A DNA stretch of 64,000 bases from Sinonovacula constricta (GCA_007844125.1 CM017557.1:64974685-65038684), one strand, 5' to 3'. Positions 1-57,398 are shown, counted from the first letter of the stretch. Notes: a model not told the origin generated them from the sequence alone. Numbers and translations are program-made.

Positions 1-1561
1 ATTGTGTCTTATTTTATAATTGTGTTTTTAATAAAAATACAAATGAGTAACATGTGTCCCATTATCGCCCTGTTAGGATTTACAAACCCATTGAGTTATT
101 AAATTCATAAATCGCGTAAGGTTTCTATGTTAAGATTTTGGCCAACAAGCAGCCATAACTCGGCAATAATTACAAAAAGTTCCTCATTCTGCCGCTGGAC
201 AAGAATTGCAGAAAGAGTAAAAAAGCAGTAAGAAAACAGCCATAAATGTATGTAATTTAAATTGGTATTTATATATTGTGCTATGGTAAATTACATTGCA
301 TCACTTAAAAAACTTTTTAACAGTGTTTTCTTTTCTCTAGAAGTTTTCAAGTAAATAATTGACTTTCACATTAATTTAATGAAAATTGTACATTATAACT
401 AAAGATTTTACGCATTTTTATATGCTTAAGTGCAAATAACAGTTTTTTTACATTTAACGGTCATTTATGAAGATGTTAGTTTCAATTTCCTAGTTTATGA
501 CTATTCAACCATCATGTCTATGGTGACGCTAGTATTACAAAAGTCTCTTGTTATATCTGCTTGAATCCGCTTACTCACTATGACATTTTGTTTTCTAGTC
601 AGCTGGAGATTTGCATAGCTAAAAATATCGGTGTAAAATAATTTATTTGGACGATGAAACACAGGACTGCAAACAATTTAAAAGCGACACAAATCCATCA
701 AAGCAAAACAGAAATTCCAAGAATGGCAAAGAACTGATCAGAGTGAACTTGAAATTGCATTTAGCAGTATGCTTGTACTAGAACAGATATATTACTTTAA
801 GATAAACGAGAGCAGTTACGTAAACAAGACACAGGTGTATTTGTGGCTGACTTTCGGTGATTAGTTTTAAAAGCTGGTGTTTTCAATTAATCATTAATCC
901 GATGCATCGATAGAACTAGAATTTGTCCGGATTTCTTTACTTAGCGTAAGAGAAAGATTTATTCTCGAAGAAAGTAATTGACACAATAATATATATATAG
1001 TTGCCCAACCTTATTATTCAAACTGTTATTTGTGTTTTCATTTGATCAATTAACTCTTCATTTCGTGCATTGTGTAACACTTGTTCAAAATCAAGAATTT
1101 TAATGTTTATTTTTAAGGTGCATCTCGCTTTATTTGTCATAATATTATAACAAGACTTGAGAAATGATCTATACCAATTTATCTCTGATTGTACGGTTCC
1201 TTTAGGCTTATCAAGGGCTTTGTATATTTTCAGGAACAATTTGTCTTATTTATTCATTCTGTCTCGTCCAAATTACAATATTGTTATCCAAAAATCAACT
1301 AAGTGGAGTTTCCGGAACTGTAATGAAAATTAGTTTATGGGGATTGACCTTAATTCAGGGTATGTCAGTAAACTCTAGCGTGGCTACATCTGTTACTCCC
1401 CACATCCATCCCAACATGCAAACTTTCTGTGCTCATAAATACATAAAAAAATATTGGAAGTTATATTCCTAGAGACACCGCAGCAAAACAGCAAGAGCTA
1501 GATGATCTTGGATCTACAATTTTGGCCTATGCATGATTAAAATTTTTGGTTTCAAGTTTGA
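1..1561. other. Intergenic, no gene seen
   Basis: AT-rich sequence downstream of the RTK gene. Short ORFs at 1018-1239 and 1281-1472 have no recognisable motif or coding character. No repeat stands out. Confidence 0.6.
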
Positions 1562-1800
1562 TTATTGGGTTTATCGTCCCACCAACAGCATTTCAGTTAT
1601 CTGGAGACAGAAATAGTGATGCTTTCACTGTGTATAGCATGCCTTGAAACCCTGGAATAATATCACACCCAGTCACATTATCCTGACACCGGGCCAACCA
1701 GTCGTGGAACTACCCTTATATTTGCTTGAGCGTTAGCAAGGGAGCTATACCACTACCATTTAATGACTTTGGTATGTCGCGGAACCTTGGGCCTCCCTTA
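1562..1800 (+). repeat. SINE family B copy
   Basis: This copy starts at TATTGGGTTTATCGTCCCAC and shares most of its length with copies near 4721, 12285, 39331 and 49376. Shared blocks include CACCCAGTCACATTATCCTG, GGCCAACCAGTCGTGG and TTGCTTGAGCGTTAGCAAG. The 3' part, with GGTATGTCGCGG, is more diverged than in the 4721 copy. Confidence 0.85.
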
Positions 1801-2620
1801 GCTGGAGATATGAAAATCAAAAAAACTTCAGTATCATGTGTATGCCTAAAAAGAAACGTGTAAGCAAAAGTTTAATTACAGTCACCGTCGGACTTTTTAC
1901 AACTAAATTTACCGTCGTTTTTTTTACTCTTTAACATTTTTGTTTAATAAAGAATCTCAGAAAATATTTTGTCATGTTTCCTTTACGAAAAGAACATTTG
2001 AAAAATGTAAATATCTGTTATCCTACCAAACCCAATTATAAATACTGAGTTTACAATTTTCTGTCGATTGTTCCTGATTTAAAAATCTTGCTGAGCTCTA
2101 CACTGGAATTACATATAGCAAAGTTAACCAGCATTCTGTTGGAAATATTTTGGTTGCCAATTATAACAAATTTTAACCATGATTATTTTTTATGCTTTAA
2201 ATACCGCGTGCATCTTATTTTTTATTAAATTTAGCAAATTTTTTAAAGCAAATACTAATTAAAAGAAGAAATATAAAAAACAACATTATGTCCTTTACCC
2301 TGATGCAAGTAATGCATAAATAATAAGCAAGTTAAAAGAGGAAAAGAAATGTTATATCTTACTGGGATTCAGCCACGCAGTGTTCAGTTATTCTGTCCTC
2401 TGTAAGATCAGTTTTCAAGATGTAGAATATGTCCTGTTTGACAGTGTCGTAACATTGAAAACTGTAGAAGATCTCACTAGATCCAATTAGACAAATTGCA
2501 TTTGAATAATAAACCTGAGATTAAGCTCGTGACTTTATTGACTCCTTGTAAGACTTCAAACATTTAAATCTTCAATTTTAAACTTTGATATAAGTTCTTT
2601 TGAGGAAGTTTTACTTAAAA

Positions 2621-2812
2621 TCTATTTATTTATAGTCGATTGGGAAACGCGTTCTTTAAACTTATAATAATCCCTCTCGACTGTCCACTTCCTGGGTAGA
2701 ACCAGTACTCAGGTATTGAGCAATGTGCAATTAGTAGTCTTGCTCAAGGACTAACATCAGGTGGTCAGTTTCGGGGTTCGATCCGGAGTCCAACGTCTAT
2801 ACCACGGACACC
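2621..2812 (-). repeat. SINE family C copy (tRNA-derived)
   Basis: On the minus strand this matches the copy at 59133-59349. Shared parts are a tRNA-like B box (GGATCGAACCCC), the block TTAGTCCTTGAGCAAGACTA, TACTGGTTCTACCCAGGAAG and a tail reading CGACTATAAATAAATAG. The internal RNA polymerase III promoter boxes show descent from a tRNA. Confidence 0.8.
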
Positions 2813-3884
2813 CACAACGAGGACCCTTAGGAGGAAGGTCTATACAGAAGTTCTTTAGATTTTGATACTAAAAAGATAATCAATAACATTTAAACCCGAT
2901 TCAAGATTTAATCTTTGTTATTTTTTCTCATTTAAACTTTAGAAAAGTAGCTTCTGAAGCCTTAATGGGCTAACTTTTTTTTAAATTGATCTTAAATGGT
3001 TATCATAATTGCTTATTGACAATAACGTAGTTTATCTTGAGCTACTTTATAAATTTTAGCAATTTTTTAAAAATAATTATTCGGCGTATACGACGACCAG
3101 TTGTTATACAGTGACATAGTTTCACATACTGGTCAAACAAAAAAGACACGTCAAGTTTTGAGGTGTGTTTGCTGCAGGACCGCTTGTTGCGCAGGGATAA
3201 TCCACGGTGAGGAAGATGCATCGCCCACCCCCACCAACCAGGTAAAAAAGAATTGTAAAAAACACATACACGAAATCTTTAAAAAGTACTAAGCTTTTAA
3301 AGTATTTTTTCTGTTGACTGTTTAGCTCGACGTTAGGGTCCCTTAATGGTTATATATATTCAGTATTTACTGAGATAAAGTTAAGTTGATCTTGATTCAT
3401 ACCTCATCCCCTCCCACCAAAATTTTCTTGATCCGCCCTTGTTGCTGCGTACAGGGACATATTTTACATGAATATCGACTTTACTTGCAGCTGTGCAGAT
3501 ACACATGTACTTCCTTATGCATGAGAAAAAATATGTTTCTTTGAAAATTATCTGGCATTTTTTAATTGACGGAAGCCCCAAACTATCCTATCATTTTTAA
3601 AGGGCCATATACTCTCAGTTAAATGCAAATTTGTGGTTTTCCAATTACAGAGGATATTTTCCTGTCATTTCACGGAATTTCCACGGATATGAAGACTATA
3701 GCAATATGTATAGGCACTTTAAATGTAAGACTATTTCAAGAACACGGATGTGTTTCTCAGCACATTGCAGCATGACATTGAGGATTAGTTGTCGTAGGTT
3801 GAACTGTCAAATCTACAAACAGTACACGATCATTGAACACGGTGACATTAAGCTCCGATATTTTCTTTATATATAATTTGCTAA

Positions 3885-4360
3885 AGTTTCACTTTTCTGA
3901 CATAAGATATTTTGTTCATATATTCACTATTTAAAATCACTTCTTTGACATAAGATACTATATAAAATCACTTTTTTGACATTAGATATTATGTTTATAT
4001 TATCACCATATTAAATCACTTTTTGATGTTAGATAATGTATTATGTTTATATTATCACTATATAAAATCACATTTTGACAATAGACATTTTGTTCATATT
4101 GTCAGTATATAAAATCACTTTTTTGATATTAGATATTATATTCATATTATCACTATATAAAATCACTTTTTGACATTACATATAATGTTTATATTATCCC
4201 TATATTAAATCACTTTTTGATGTTAGATATTTTGTTTATATTATCGCTATATAAAATCACTTTTTGATGTTAGATATTTGATATTTTGTTTATATTATCG
4301 CTATGTAAAATCACTTTTGACGTTAAATATTTTGTTCATATAATCACTACATAAAATCAG
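3885..4360. repeat. Tandem array, unit about 53 bp, 8-9 copies
   Basis: Degenerate direct repeats carry the motifs TATAAAATCACTTTTTGA, TTAGATATT and GTTTATATTATC in each unit. Units vary in length by a few bases. Very AT-rich, with no coding signal. Confidence 0.85.
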
Positions 4361-4720
4361 CTTGCTAGCAAAAAGTAAACAGGTATTTAGACCTCATACA
4401 CATGGACGTGAATTGCAGTTATTGATTTGAAATGTACACTTTGCCCAAGAAGCATGTCGCCACAACTATGACGTAGAATACGTTATAAAATGTGACCCTT
4501 AGCAAGTTTGGACGAGTATAATATACTGTTATGTAATGATGTTTGAAATTCGAAATACCACGAGTTTTACTCAAAATTAAATATAAAGTGGGTGATGACC
4601 GTTAATGTTTTTTTTTTTTTTAATTGACAATTCAGCTTACGACTGCAATATTAACTTTTAACCCAGGCTTTAAGGAATTGCATATTTATTTAGACATAAA
4701 ATCTAAAAAGAAAGTTTGTT

Positions 4721-5007
4721 TATTGGGTTTATCGTTCCACCAACAGTATTTCAGTTATCTGGAGACGGTGTCCACTTGAAGAAGATATAGTGCTGCCTTC
4801 ACTGTGTATAGCATACCGAGAAACCCTGGCATGATACCGCACCCAGTCACATTATCCTGACACTGGGCCAACCAGTCGTGGAAATACCCCTATATTTGCT
4901 TGAGCGTTAGCAAGGAAGCTATACCACTACCATTTCTTACGACTTTGATATGTCTCAGCCCTTGATCGAACCCGGAGCCTTCCGTATCTAGAGCCGGCGC
5001 TCTAAAT
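4721..5007 (+). repeat. SINE family B copy, near full length
   Basis: This is the most complete copy of the family. It begins TATTGGGTTTATCG and ends with a tRNA-like module on the opposite strand (GGTTCGATCAAGG is the B box, and GAGCGCCGGCTCTAGA lies in the A-box region). It shows that family B is a tRNA-headed SINE whose transcription sense is minus here. Confidence 0.85.
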
Positions 5008-8000
5008 AGAAATAATTTTAACCAATCAAAAAGCTCAAATAAATAGAAGACAACTTTTAATATCGCAGATCATTGCCAAGGGGTTATATCATAATGGAAA
5101 AAGTGACATATAAACACTTTAAAAAAAGGTTGAAAATAGAATATTGACCCAGATAGTTCTGTAACTTTGACTCCCAGCGGTACGCTTCATCTGATTGTGT
5201 TTGGTTGTTGATGGCTTTGTTTTAAGTATGTATGTGTTAATTGATTTCACCTAACTTTAATTATAAAACACCAGTACTTGCCGGAAGATCTGAAAGTATG
5301 ATTTATTTTGTCAACACTTTGTAGAATTGACTCAATTAAAAAAGCAAGAATAATCTGGTTAGCTGCATTTCAAAACATGACCAATTCACGATCTAGGATG
5401 GTGGTCTATACGGGCTGAAAAGCAATATTGTATTGATGTGTGAACAGGAAAAGGCTGTGAAGAGTTTGACAAAAAATCGTATCTGAGAATATACTTTTTA
5501 CTTAATTTGAAAGTGAAAACGGACCTTTGTAATAGAGGTTCGAACTAATAAATGCATCTTAAACCTTAAGTCAAGAAGGTAAGCAAAGGCAGGCAAAGAA
5601 AAGAAACACAAAATATTTTACATAATTTATTCACAACCCCACGACACAATACATTGATCCGTGAAATTGTGCGTGCTATAAGATAACAAACAGTATTCAC
5701 AATAGTACTGAAAAAGTAATTACACCGTTAATAATAACATGTTTAACAATGGATTGTATCTCCGTACAATAACAATGAGTGATATAATTGAGATAAAAAA
5801 TAATAATTAGTTACAATATAAACGGATATCGCGGGTACAAAAAGGTCATCTTCATGCAACAGTCTGTGAATACTGCACCTAAGGTGGGTAAAATACTATA
5901 GATAAAACGGTATGTGTTTTTTTTTTAATTTTTAAAATTGCTAAAAGTAATTAAGGTCCCTAAACAAAGTTTTAAGTAAGATTGACAACGCCTATAGTTT
6001 CAATGGGTTATAGTTAAGTTTCAGAAAAGGACTTGATAAAAGACATCTAATATCAGGTGACACAAAAGTCATATAGATTTAAGGACATGACTTGACAATA
6101 CAAGCCAGTCTTATAAAACAAGTGAAGATGTTTTTGATTGGATAATATTTTTTTTTATTTTTTTTATTCTACATAATCAATGCAAGTAGTCATTTGATAT
6201 AATGGGTAGATTTTTAAGAAAATAGTAATGGTCTATATCAGTAGGGGTGATCATTTGTTGCCGCGATTATATGTACACGAGTAACAAGAATAATCGATTG
6301 GTACAAAAACAATTTTAAACTGTTTTAGAGAGTGAAAATATAAGATAGGTAAAAACTTTAAAGAATGACAAAAGGTCAGGTTAGACAAATTATAAAAAAA
6401 ACGAAGTTGCAAACTTGGCGGAACTTTTCCTTAGAAAATGAATTCGAAGAAAAAAAAACTGTTTTGATATAAGGTTAAAATTTTAGGTATTTACAGAAAA
6501 AGTCTTTAAAAAACATAAATTTGGAGAAAACGATATAAAACAAAATATAGCTCTAAACGTATATGGAATCAACTGAATCTCCACACAGCTACAACAGCAT
6601 AACATGATTAACAATTGGTGTAAACAAATAAAATATAAAGCAATGTCAGCATTCTCGATGAGTAAAATTTGAAATAAATGGCGGGAAAGTAGCAATCAAT
6701 ATCAATGACTTACAGCAAGCTATGTTAACCTAGATTAAAAAAAGGTTCAGGAAATATGTCACTATGTACAAGATACAAGAGATGGCAAGACAGCATGCCA
6801 TGAGAATGATATGAAGCAGTTTTAAGCAAAGGCTTTTCCTATAGTTATTCAGGGCTGATAACCGGTTTTAGAAAATATTATTCTGTCGCAGTGATCTCCC
6901 TTGTGTAAATTCGTTTCTCATGTTGTACAATTCTGCCTGAAACTTTATTTGCAATACATATTTATTACAAACACTTGATAAAGAACGTTATAAAGTAATA
7001 CTTTTATGTATTGTTTAAATAACAAAAAGGATGACTTTGTAAATAAGTAAATGGTTAGCCCGTAGGTAAGTATCATGATGTAATGTTTACATAAGTATTA
7101 TTAATTATGATTGATAATTATTATTACTAAATGTGTTATAATTAAGGAAAATACTGTTACATGTAGGCAGCGTTTGCGGAGTTGCTAATTACCGATTTTG
7201 TTTATATCTCTGACTATAGCGAGGCTATTTATAAAAATCTAAGTGATTTTGTTTTGCTTGGTTTTTTAGATATATCGCAACAACATAGTTATTGTCATAT
7301 AAGCGACAGCGGGCTATTACGGCGGCAATCTCCCATGCAGAGTTGTCGTTCGTTCCTCTCTCAGACACCTCTGCAATGGGCTCACGTCAAGATTTTTGAC
7401 GGAAATTTTAAAGTGATATTTTAAGGATATTTTCAAATTAAAATTAAACTTCTACATTAAATGAAAAAACATCTACTAAAAAAGACATATATTGAAGTAA
7501 ATAATTAAAGATATTTAATTAATTCAAGCGCACTATTTTTGGAAGAATAACATAGTTATATTAATGCGCATTTGTAAATAAACATGAACGTGATCCACGA
7601 GGCAGTTTTGAAAGTCACGTGGATCGAAAGTAGTCCCGACATAAAGTGAACCAATAACAGAGGTGAATGTATGAGCCGATGGTAGAGAGTGTTACGGCGG
7701 AGGAAGTCCCGAATCAAATGTTGAAAGGGAACTCGACAGGTCAGCTTGAAGACCTCCCCATTTTAATGTCATCGACCCGACCGGGACTTCAACCCACGCA
7801 TATTTACAAGTCGGCGGCCCATGGATGAAGAGAGTGATAAAGGCTAATTGAGATGGTACACTGCGGAGGAATTAGACAATGAAGGAAGCAGAAGGATTAA
7901 GCAGGGTGTTGACCAGCAGGATTCAAACCGTAATGAGTTTGTGCCATATAATTTTGGTCCAAATAAAGACGATGATACGAACAAGAATCATTATAATTCT

Positions 8001-9036
8001 TAATTCACCTTAAGTCAAGTATGAAGTTTTTATAACTCTTTGACTAAATATTTTTTATCCAATGTAAATGTACACGTGTGACTTTAAATAAAGACATTTA
8101 AATGTATTTGTTATGTGTACATGTATATTAATGGCGATATATGCATTGTATCCATGTGTGTGTTTTAAGAAATTGTTGTTTTTTTACAACAAGAAACCTT
8201 TGAGTATTAGCTTTTGTGAAAGGCACAAATATAAGAAAAAACAACATAAAATCAGTAATATTACGTATAAAATAACCTTCTTTCCGCGTGTAGTGCCAAA
8301 ATAAACTTACACGTTAAACAGTGGTGAGATACATAATGTACTTTAAGGCCCCTATTTTATTCAACTTGTACTCATCTAGTTAAAACATTAAACAATAAAG
8401 AAAGATCTGAATAAAAGTTATTCCATCAAATTAAGGATATATTAAGTTTATATCACTTAACAACTTGATTTATTAATTACATATACATGGATAAATCAGA
8501 CAATGTTTCGGCAAAACAACCCACCTTTAATCCATTATAGATTATTTTAACCAACGCCCACATAAAACAGCATCAAAATCTTATAAACTTTAACATATAT
8601 ATGTATGTCCACAATAATAACATAAGATGTGCCTATTACCATCATGTAAATTGAAAATCATAAATAACGCACCCTTTCCTAAGGGAGAAGACTACGTACT
8701 TACTGTATATACAAATAATTGCCTTGGTTATCTCCCCTCGCTAACAACACTTACCCGTAGACAAGCAGGCGAAAAGAACGCGCACGAAAGCGATGTTCTG
8801 TGAATGATATGTAAACCCTGAATGCAACAATAAATTGAAATCCTTTTCGCCGCTAGCTTTACTTTTTTTTTAATTATAAGGACTTAAAGTTGCTTTCATT
8901 TATCTAAGAATACCACAAAGACACTTCAAAGTGATCACAATCATCTAACAAGTCTTTGTTGTAAACTATTGTATCCAGCTTAACTGCAACACGTTCATCA
9001 TTTCAACACTTCAGTGTGCATGGAGTACCATTGATT
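5008..9036. other. Intergenic, mostly unique AT-rich sequence
   Basis: No gene was recognised in this 4 kb downstream of the RTK. Small ORFs at 6483-6695, 7182-7424 and 8113-8304 look like chance frames. A family D SINE-like stretch lies at about 7640-7830. Confidence 0.55.
7640..7830 (-). repeat. SINE family D-like copy, diverged
   Basis: The sequence GCGGAGGAAGTCCC, a run with CCATTTTAATGTC, and CGGGACTTCAACCCACGC align in order with similar blocks at 12955-13140 and 38195-38365. The minus strand then reads GGGTTGAAGTCCCG, a tRNA B-box-like sequence. Alignment by eye only. Confidence 0.5.
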
Positions 9037-9042
9037 TTTATT
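9037..9042 (-). promoter_or_regulatory. Possible polyadenylation signal of the RTK gene
   Basis: An AATAAA hexamer reads on the minus strand about 180 bases after the stop codon. It is the first canonical hexamer I see downstream. AT-rich sequence makes chance hexamers common, so transcript data would be needed to place the 3' end. Confidence 0.3.
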
Positions 9043-9222
9043 AAAATCAAAATTCCTTAACACAATTCTAACATAATCGCCATTTTCCCGCTTTTATCAC
9101 AGTTTCATCGCTCATTCATAACATCCACTTCAATATAAGAAAAAATCTAAAATTTACAACGCTTAAAATAGTCATATGAGATATCATATCTTCTTAAACT
9201 GTTATGCAACCGATTATGAAAT

Positions 9223-52406
<43,184 letters not shown>

Positions 52407-52650
52407 CTGAAACAAAAGCAAATACAAAGTTTATAACCAACTGGGAAAAGATATAGATTTAACTGTCGTCGTTAAATAAAGGAAATACTTATTTGTTGGC
52501 TTTTCTGACATTATAACCGTGGTTATAGGACACGAGTGGGTACATGGGTCTTAAAATTGTAAAGTGGGATCATTCTACGCCACAGCAACATCCCGTACTG
52601 CGTCACTAATCAAATACCACACGTAAAAATTTATAAATCTATTGAATAAA

Positions 52651-53080
52651 CAGGGCTGGAAAAATACGGTAGCCCGACGTCCCGGACAAGTCAAAAGGCA
52701 GTTTTGGCTACTGGTCATTGATCGTTAAATTATCTCGGACAACTCATAAATCGGCAGTCGGACAGGTAACAAATAAACAGTGGCTTCTTATTAGCGATGA
52801 AGACAATCAATTTCACGCCAGGAGCATTTATCAGCAACACGTAAAAACGGTACATGTACAATGCACGCGCCTGTCCAAAACAGTCATTCACGATGTGCGA
52901 TACATAAATGCTTCTAGACAAAAAATAAAAGAAATTGTTGCTATACCTTGTTTGTTTGCTGTAGATATGACAAATGTGTTGTTGTATTCGTTTATTGAAA
53001 ACGACGCAAATTTTTAGGACAAGTCAATTTGTCCAGGTTACTAGACCGGGACTAGTCATTGAAAAGATTTTTTCAGCCCT
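52651..53080. mobile_element. Possible hAT-like element with CAGGGCTGG end
   Basis: The left end CAGGGCTGGAAAAAT and the right end on the minus strand AGGGCTGAAAAAATC form a short inverted repeat. Inner parts CCCGGACAAGTC and, on the right, GGACAAGTCAATTTGTCC and ACTAGACCGGGACTAG add more symmetry. No clear 8-bp duplication at the flanks. Confidence 0.5.
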
Positions 53081-53223
53081 TACACTGTCATCCTAGCTTA
53101 TTTTTTACTATTAATATCATCTGGTAGTGTATGTTAAAATTATTCGAAAGTTGTGACACTCCGACTAAAGTCAATTGCATGTACAAGGTCAAGAAATAGA
53201 AGGTATTCCAATAAACCGGAAAA

Positions 53224-53490
53224 CAGGGGCGGATCCAGAAAATAATAATTATTTTTATTATTATATACGAATCAATATCAATTCAAATTTATCGCAGTAA
53301 CTACTAGATAATTATACATACACAGTAAGTGACCCCAACTTCGACATAAGCAGTCAAAATGACAAAATTGACTTTAAAAGCATAGTATTTAAGCTTACAT
53401 GTATTTGTTTTCACAACTCTACTCTTTTACCTGGCTGGTGAGGGGGTGGGGGATGCATCCCCCATCCCCCTCCCTCTGGATCCATCCCTG
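53224..53490. mobile_element. Non-autonomous hAT-like element, copy 2
   Basis: The ends CAGGGGCGGATCCAG and CTGGATCCATCCCTG are inverted repeats of about 15 bp. The 8-bp flanks CCGGAAAA (53216-53223) and TCGGAAAA (53491-53498) match at seven of eight positions. An 8-bp target-site duplication and CAGG ends are typical of hAT transposons. No transposase sequence inside. Confidence 0.8.
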
Positions 53491-54500
53491 TCGGAAAACG
53501 GACAAAATTGGCATGGTTTAGTACGAATACTGATATTACAAGTTATATAAATATGATTTGCGAGCATGTGGCAGACAAAGTCAGGTTTATATATTTTGAA
53601 AACAAGGAATCCTTAGACGGTTGATTTCTAAACTTCATATCTCATAAAACGTAGTCTAATATTTATATGTTAAACGTAAAGAAGTGCATGTAATAATATA
53701 TTTGGAAAAACAAAAGGAATGACCACTTCATAAGCAAGCACTTAGAAGCACTTACAGATATACACTTTAGTCAGCTACATAAAGAAAGCTATTTCCAATC
53801 GCGATAAATGACCTGGAAGCTCATTCAGTAATCAAATTATCTCTAGAATACAATCTGATATTCGATGGTAATTGCAAACTCACGTTTAACTCCTCTCCTG
53901 CTTAACACAAATTGACAAGACTTCAGCAAACAGTGTTGGTTCCGATCAGTTAGCTCCATACTGTGAACTGTCTGATAAGAATCTACATCACTTGCTAGTA
54001 TGTCCGACATATATGCATTGTTACATATGCATGAACATGTTAGCATACTAGTTATAATTTTTAATGTTTTTAACAAATGTAGTGGGCTGAGTGTTGGAAA
54101 TCTGCGTATATTTCTACACGGCACCTAATTAAAGCACTGGGTAACATGGTTATCTGAATACCTCTTCAGAGATATTGAGTCGCAGCAACACTTGAGATGA
54201 TTCATTTAATTAAAACTATAAAGTTTAATGAACTCAGCGTGATACATAAAACACTTGGCTAAAATATTATGTTTACGTACAATACCTTTGATCAAGACTA
54301 TGTTTCGTTTGACCTATAACAAGACATATCATAGCACTGATCCCATTACTGGGAATTTAGTTATACTATATTGTAGTATATTACATAAGTATCGTGCCAA
54401 AAAACTTTTAAAAACGTTTTAACATCGATATCTGCTTGTTTATCATAAACATATCATATCAAATTAATAATGACCTTCTCATGTGAAATATATATATATA

Positions 54501-54641
54501 GAGAGAGAGAGAAAGAGAGAGAGAGGGAGAAAGAGAGAGAGAGAAAAAGAGACAGAAAGAGACAGAAAGAGAGAGAGATAGACAGATAGATAGACAGATA
54601 GATAGACAGATAGATAGACAGATAGACAGACAGACAGATAG
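54501..54641. repeat. (GA)n and (GATA/GACA)n microsatellite
   Basis: GA runs with A interruptions pass into AGACAGATAGAT repeats. The Ser/Leu/Val frame on the minus strand is a by-product. Confidence 0.97.
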
Positions 54642-57398
54642 TTTGTCAGTACATAGTCGGGCACATATACATAAAACTAAAAAATATATTGGTGGTTTGT
54701 CTCAAGCGTCAAATGATTTTTCAAATTACTTAGCTAAGATATTATGTGTACCGCAAAAATTTAGATCAAGGAACAAGTTTCGAACGACCTATAGAAAGGC
54801 GCTGATTTCTGTTTGGTATATTTGGGCTATATTATAGTATAGCGTCCAACACAAAAGTTGTCCCAGCATTTTTGAAAATTGATAGTTGCTCATTTATGCA
54901 AATATATCATATTAAATGTGCCCTTTTTATGTAAAAAAGGAGATTGGAAGCGAACTTTTTAGCTAGAAAAATACATCTATTCCAGTGAAAAAAAAGTTTG
55001 ATGTCAATTCGTATTTCATTGGTTAATATGTGAAGATGATTAATTCACTTTTCTCGTTTTGTTTTCAATAATGAAATAATTCTCTCCGTACATATTAACG
55101 GGCGACCCCTTATCCATGTGGATTGAGTCACCAACTTGCAACTTCTCAGCCGTGAGGTTTTAAGTCCTGGCAGGGAGTTATAAAGTAGGGAGGACTTCCA
55201 ACTAATATGCAGCACACATGCAATGCTACCCAAACATTTGGGGTGGGGGAGGGGGTTGGGGTCTTCCTCCACCATATATTTGTCTTCTCCAATATTACCC
55301 TTATTATGTCGATGTGATGTAGCAACAAAAAAAAAAAAAAAACAATAACAAAAAATAGAAATTAACTTTGCCTCAAATGTTAGCGTACCCAAGACTAACA
55401 CGATTTGCAGACAGTTTTGTAGATACAAGTTCGTTGCAATGAATCTACGCGAGTATCATTAAATTACATTTTTTTGTGATTATATGTATTCCGAATAAAT
55501 CTTCTGCTTTGTAAACACATAATACTTGTACTTGTACTATATCTGCTTCGCGGAAATTGTGTACACGTTAGCTTTTTCACCAAAAAGATGTTATATGTGA
55601 GAACCGGACTTTCCCAAAGCATCGAATTCTCAAAAATGACAGAAATCTGCTAATATTTCTCTAGTTTTTCTCAAAAGTATTGCTTTTAATGAGATGACAC
55701 CACTATTGTATAATGATTAACTATTGATTTATGTTTAAAGGAAAAAAATATAAAACAAACATTTCGTTAATATTTACTCAGAAAAACAACTACATGTACT
55801 GCAAAGATAAAAAAAACGTTTATAAACCTTTTATAAAACAATGACTATTGATTCGTAAACATTTCTCTTTTTATTGAAATAGCACTTAAGAGAAAAACAG
55901 TAAATATAGGATTTGCATGACTAAACTAGAACTAAAATACAAACATGTACGTGTTTCCGATTGGTTTGCCTTTATTTTCTGACATTGACACGTGTAATTA
56001 GTGTTCAACAATTACGCCCTGTTTATTGTGTTAGCTTTGTCTTCTGCCGCATCATGTGTCGAGTAATTTGCGTTTTACAAGTTTAAAATTAGCATCAATT
56101 TCTCGCACAGTAACACAGAGAAAGAAGGTTTTGAGTTCCATACGAAGCGGAACGGTGTCTGGCAAGTTTCTGTCAAGGATATGATGAACAGGATGTTAAA
56201 CCAGTATCCCCCACTTCATCATATCGCGCCGTGTTTGAAACTGGCACCTGTACGAGAAATCCCGATTCGCTCTATTACATACACCTAACCTGCCACGAAT
56301 ACGGTTCTAAGTATTCCGTCATAGACAAGTAGCGTGGATCCAGAATTACCAGCTCACAGCCAATCAGGATTTGCACAATTTATTTATAGCGTCTATAACA
56401 GTCTATATATGACTTATAATCTTTGCAAGGCGATTGTCAGGAAATGACTTAACAAAGCTGTGTGAGAGATAAATAAAACACGTAGAGTCAGGGTTAGCAC
56501 TTGTTAGCGTGGTTTAAACTAAGTCTAACCCCCATACTTTGATTTTCTTGTCCGGTTCAAGACATCCGGAAGATCCATTACAACCTGAGGAGTTATCCTG
56601 ACATCGAGCCAAAACGACGTCAAAATGCATTCATGTTTCAACACCACCACGATCAAAGGTTGAGTAAAAGAATAGTCTGCAGATGTCTTTAACGTTTGTG
56701 GTTGGTGTGATACTCGTGTTCTTCCAGCAAAGGAGTTGGGGACATATTTATATTGGGAGTATTCAGCATAATTAAGTAAGACTCAAACCATATCAACAGT
56801 TTGAAGTTGGCGAGAAATTGTAAAAATGTATGACGTCACTCCAACAGTCTGTCATATCGGATAATCTCATTAAATATTATAATCCTTCAACCAAAGATAT
56901 CAGGTGGGGAAGAAAGCATTCTGATCGCTGCTACTCGAATTTTTTACAAAGAAATTATTTTCAAGCTTTAAAAAACGAGTGTAGTACTTAGGCTTCACTC
57001 TTAGAGCATATGTGCATCTACTCCCATGTTTCGTCGTGTATCATTCCACGCTCTACAAGCCTGTTTTTTAATGAGCTGCAGCGCAAACGCTAATTTCTTT
57101 TACCAAACTGTAAGTTTTATTGTTCCGCGCATTTTAACCTTTTGATATTAGGCTATGGTAGTAATGGAGAGATGACAGATATTATGCCATAAAACATCCA
57201 CATTTTCTCGGAGAAGGGCGAGTAGCTGCGCTTGTATTCTTTATGTAGCACTTGATTACCATTTATGCAGTTTAATAAAAAAAGTAGAATAAATATAAAT
57301 GCCACGGTACTCAAGAAATTAGACAAATAAATTGACACCCTTTACCTCCTATCTATTATATTGTTTTCATGACTCGAAAGCTTAGGAGAAATGATATG

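Noticed and set aside
3160..3445. GATGCATCGCCCACCCCCAC and CTTGATCCGCCCTTG, reminiscent of the hAT-like element
   Set aside because: Order and orientation do not match the two clear copies and the ends are too decayed to call.
53843..54124. Possible further RTK exon with a GTGAGT donor after VKR
   Set aside because: To join exon 1 in phase 0 the frame contains a stop, and no FN3-like or signal-peptide sequence is visible.
56100..56350. Less AT-rich stretch that might hold an exon
   Set aside because: No frame on the minus strand stays open between plausible splice sites with ectodomain-like sequence.
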